Below, piece after piece: positions 62,560 through 64,000 of a stretch of DNA of 64,000 bases. The first letter of the stretch is position 1; each line of letters begins with the position of its first letter. The stretch comes from Kribbella sp. VKM Ac-2569 (GTDB lineage: Bacteria > Actinomycetota > Actinomycetes > Propionibacteriales > Kribbellaceae), in the NCBI RefSeq assembly GCF_004216905.1, contig NZ_SGXJ01000003.1, positions 558,001 to 622,000 on the forward strand. Reading direction: 5' to 3'. Under the pieces are notes generated by a model. It was not told the origin of the DNA, made no database searches, and was given only the letters and a program-made list of their open reading frames with translations. Made by a program: the position numbers and the translations under genes.

Positions 62560-63555
62560 GTGGAGGGGGATCCGCTGCTCCGGCGGTCCGTGGGGATCGT
62601 GATCGCCGGATTGTTGCCATGGGCATGGTTCGTGCTGCGCGACTGGCTTGGCGTCGTCACCGATGTCATTGCGATCGTGCTGCCACTGGCTGTGCTCGTC
62701 ACGGCCGTCGTCAGCCTCGTCGTCGCAGGTCTGCTGGTCGCCCCTGGCCCGCGTGCCATGATGCGCCGCCGGTGGGGGCGGGTGGCGGTCGCGTTCGCTG
62801 TGTCGACGCTGCTGGTCGGGATCGTCGCCACGTTCGGGCCGTGGGTCCCGCACGGCACCGGCACCGTGGACAAGAGTCGCGCCGTGCGGATCGCCGCCGC
62901 CAACATCGGCAGCGGTGAGCTCGACGGCGCGGACAACCTGCTCGCGCTCAAGGCCGACGTACTCGTCGTCTCCGAGATCGGACCGCCGCTGACGGAGCGG
63001 TTGTCGGAGTCGTACCCGGAGCACGTCGCCGTCTGGAAAGGCCCGGCGATCGGCGTGTTCAGCCGCTGGCCGCTGACGGTCCTCGAGTCGCCCGACGCGG
63101 ATCTGCCCGGGTTCGTGGTCCGGGTCCATGCACCGTCGGGCGAGTTCGACCTGATCGCGGTGCACGTGCCGCGACCGTGGTGGAAGTCGAGCGGGCCGAC
63201 GGACACCTCGTCGACGGACAAGGGGACGCCGTACGAGACGACCGTCGCAGGGCATCACCGGCTGATCGAACAGATCGCCGCCCGCGCAGCACGCGACGAC
63301 CGCCCCGTCGTGGTGGCCGGTGACCTGAACACCACGGACCGCGGGCGCGACTACCGGGTCCTCACCGAACACCTCAACGACGCGATGCTCGACAACTGGG
63401 GCCGCCCGTCGCAGATCGCGAAGTGGTCGCCGCTGCTGATCCGCATCGACCACCTGTTCGTGAAGCCCGGCTGGTGCTCCGACGACAACGACTGGTATCC
63501 GATCCCCGCGTCGGACCATCATGGTCTGGTCTCGACGATCGGACCCTGCGCATGA
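62560..63555 (+). CDS. Membrane-anchored endonuclease/exonuclease/phosphatase family protein
   Basis: A 331-residue protein with three N-terminal helices (SVGIVIAGLLPWAWFVLRDW, then TDVIAIVLPLAVLVTAVVSL and VAVAFAVSTLLVGIVATFGP) followed by an EEP domain outside the membrane: IAAANIGSG (Asn), VVSEIG (Glu), LIAVHVPRP (His), VVAGDLNTT (Asp, Asn), RIDHLFVK (Asp, His) and PASDHHGLVSTI (Asp, His). The metal-dependent phosphodiesterase residues are complete. Substrates of this actinobacterial group are unknown, possibly phospholipid or phosphodiester. GTG 62560 is set by TAGTCT 6 nt upstream. It overlaps the next gene by 4 bp. Confidence 0.87.
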   Translation: MEGDPLLRRSVGIVIAGLLPWAWFVLRDWLGVVTDVIAIVLPLAVLVTAVVSLVVAGLLVAPGPRAMMRRRWGRVAVAFAVSTLLVGIVATFGPWVPHGTGTVDKSRAVRIAAANIGSGELDGADNLLALKADVLVVSEIGPPLTERLSESYPEHVAVWKGPAIGVFSRWPLTVLESPDADLPGFVVRVHAPSGEFDLIAVHVPRPWWKSSGPTDTSSTDKGTPYETTVAGHHRLIEQIAARAARDDRPVVVAGDLNTTDRGRDYRVLTEHLNDAMLDNWGRPSQIAKWSPLLIRIDHLFVKPGWCSDDNDWYPIPASDHHGLVSTIGPCA

Positions 63556-64000
63556 CGACCGAACTCGACCAACTGGTGGCGACCCTCGAAGGCCTGCGCG
63601 CCGGCGTGCTGAAGAAGCTTGCCGGCCTCAGCGAGACCGACGCGCGCCGCAGCACTGTCGACTCCGGCACGAACGTCGCCGGCCTGATCCAGCACCTGAC
63701 CTTCGTCGAGTCGCTGTGGTTCGAGGAGGTCGTCGCAGGCGGTACGGCGACCCGCGGCAATCGCACGATGCGGGTCGAACCCAGCCTCTCGCTCAGGTCG
63801 CTCCGCGCCGAGTACAAGGCTGCCTGCGCCGCCTCCAACGAGATCATCGCGAAGCTCGCCGACCCCGACGCCCCGGTGACCCGCAACGGCAAGACGCACA
63901 ATCTCCGCTGGGCGATCCTCGCCGTGATCGGCGAGACCTCCCGGCACGCCGGCCACGCCGACATCATCCGCGAACAGCTCGACGGCACCACCGGCCGCTG
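63552..64000 (+). CDS. DinB family protein (DUF664-type), runs off the end
   Basis: 149 codons of a DinB-like four-helix bundle: TTELDQLVATLEGLRAGVLK, VAGLIQHLTFVESLWFEEVV (first metal His) and GETSRHAGHADIIREQLDG with the late His pair. The window ends with TG in the stop-codon position, so the gene is probably complete but for its last base. ATG 63552 overlaps the EEP gene stop (ATGA). Family members bind a metal and include mycothiol-dependent transferases; no reaction is assigned here. Confidence 0.85.
   Translation, partial: MTTELDQLVATLEGLRAGVLKKLAGLSETDARRSTVDSGTNVAGLIQHLTFVESLWFEEVVAGGTATRGNRTMRVEPSLSLRSLRAEYKAACAASNEIIAKLADPDAPVTRNGKTHNLRWAILAVIGETSRHAGHADIIREQLDGTTGR

Noticed and set aside
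1-64000. CRISPR arrays, phage modules, toxin-antitoxin pairs, biosynthetic core genes
   Set aside because: No regularly spaced direct repeats with unique spacers, no integrase, transposase or structural phage genes, no recognisable toxin-antitoxin pair and no polyketide or peptide synthetase modules were found.

Overview
The window is very GC-rich, compactly coded DNA from an actinomycete. GC-rich third codon positions, frequent GTG starts, MsiK-type sugar importers without their own ATPase, a DUF222/HNH (13E12-type) protein and numerous leaderless starts behind TANNNT -10 boxes all fit Actinomycetota. The gene set resembles soil Propionibacteriales such as Kribbella, but that genus call is an impression from memory, not a search. 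No rRNA, tRNA, CRISPR array, phage or classical insertion sequence was found.

Layout. 0-3.3 kb: edge of a UMF1-type MFS transporter, a glycerophosphodiesterase, and a divergent aminotransferase-methyltransferase pair. 3.3-3.8 kb: a gene remnant and a 73-bp tandem repeat carrying a 28-bp perfect palindrome. 3.8-10.8 kb: rhamnoside utilisation locus (GH78 rhamnosidase, binding lipoprotein, two permeases, divergent AraC regulator). 10.8-18.4 kb: TetR/flavin monooxygenase pair, a three-enzyme-domain cell-wall hydrolase, dihydrolipoyl dehydrogenase, RidA and a WYL regulator. 18.4-21.1 kb: DUF222-HNH endonuclease, hairpin repeat elements and a broken copy of the endonuclease tail. 21-25 kb: TrmO, a metallophosphoesterase, a membrane-anchored PstS-like protein and a flavin disulfide reductase. 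25-28 kb: CbiMQO nickel/cobalt ECF importer behind a Nur-box-like operator. 28-33.5 kb: SGNH hydrolase, AlkZ-like glycosylase, short UvrA, MarR and SDR, with strong palindromic operators. 33.5-45.4 kb: two further sugar importer loci, one with LacI, the other a six-gene catabolic operon facing a LysR regulator. 46-54.4 kb: a translation/resistance-flavoured stretch with a PrmC-like methylase, a ribosomal-protection GTPase behind a leader ORF and hairpin, an APH-like kinase, a UMP-kinase paralogue, and an Rsm22-like methylase behind an 18-codon upstream ORF. 54.4-64 kb: MerR, AraC and GlxA regulators, an SDR, an alpha/beta hydrolase, an ASCH-VOC fusion, a Tat-exported protein, an EEP-family protein and a DinB protein running off the end.

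How it works together. Three sugar ABC systems (each one binding lipoprotein and two permeases, none with an ATPase) sit beside their hydrolase or catabolic genes and a dedicated regulator. Several regulators face their target across a palindrome: TetR at 11.5 kb, MarR at 32.7 kb and LysR at 45.4 kb, plus a MerR self-promoter with a 19-bp spacer at 54.8 kb. The most unusual observations are the two small upstream ORFs with strong Shine-Dalgarno sequences embedded in inverted repeats, ahead of the ribosomal-protection GTPase and ahead of the Rsm22-like gene. Both look like leader-peptide control of genes acting on the ribosome.
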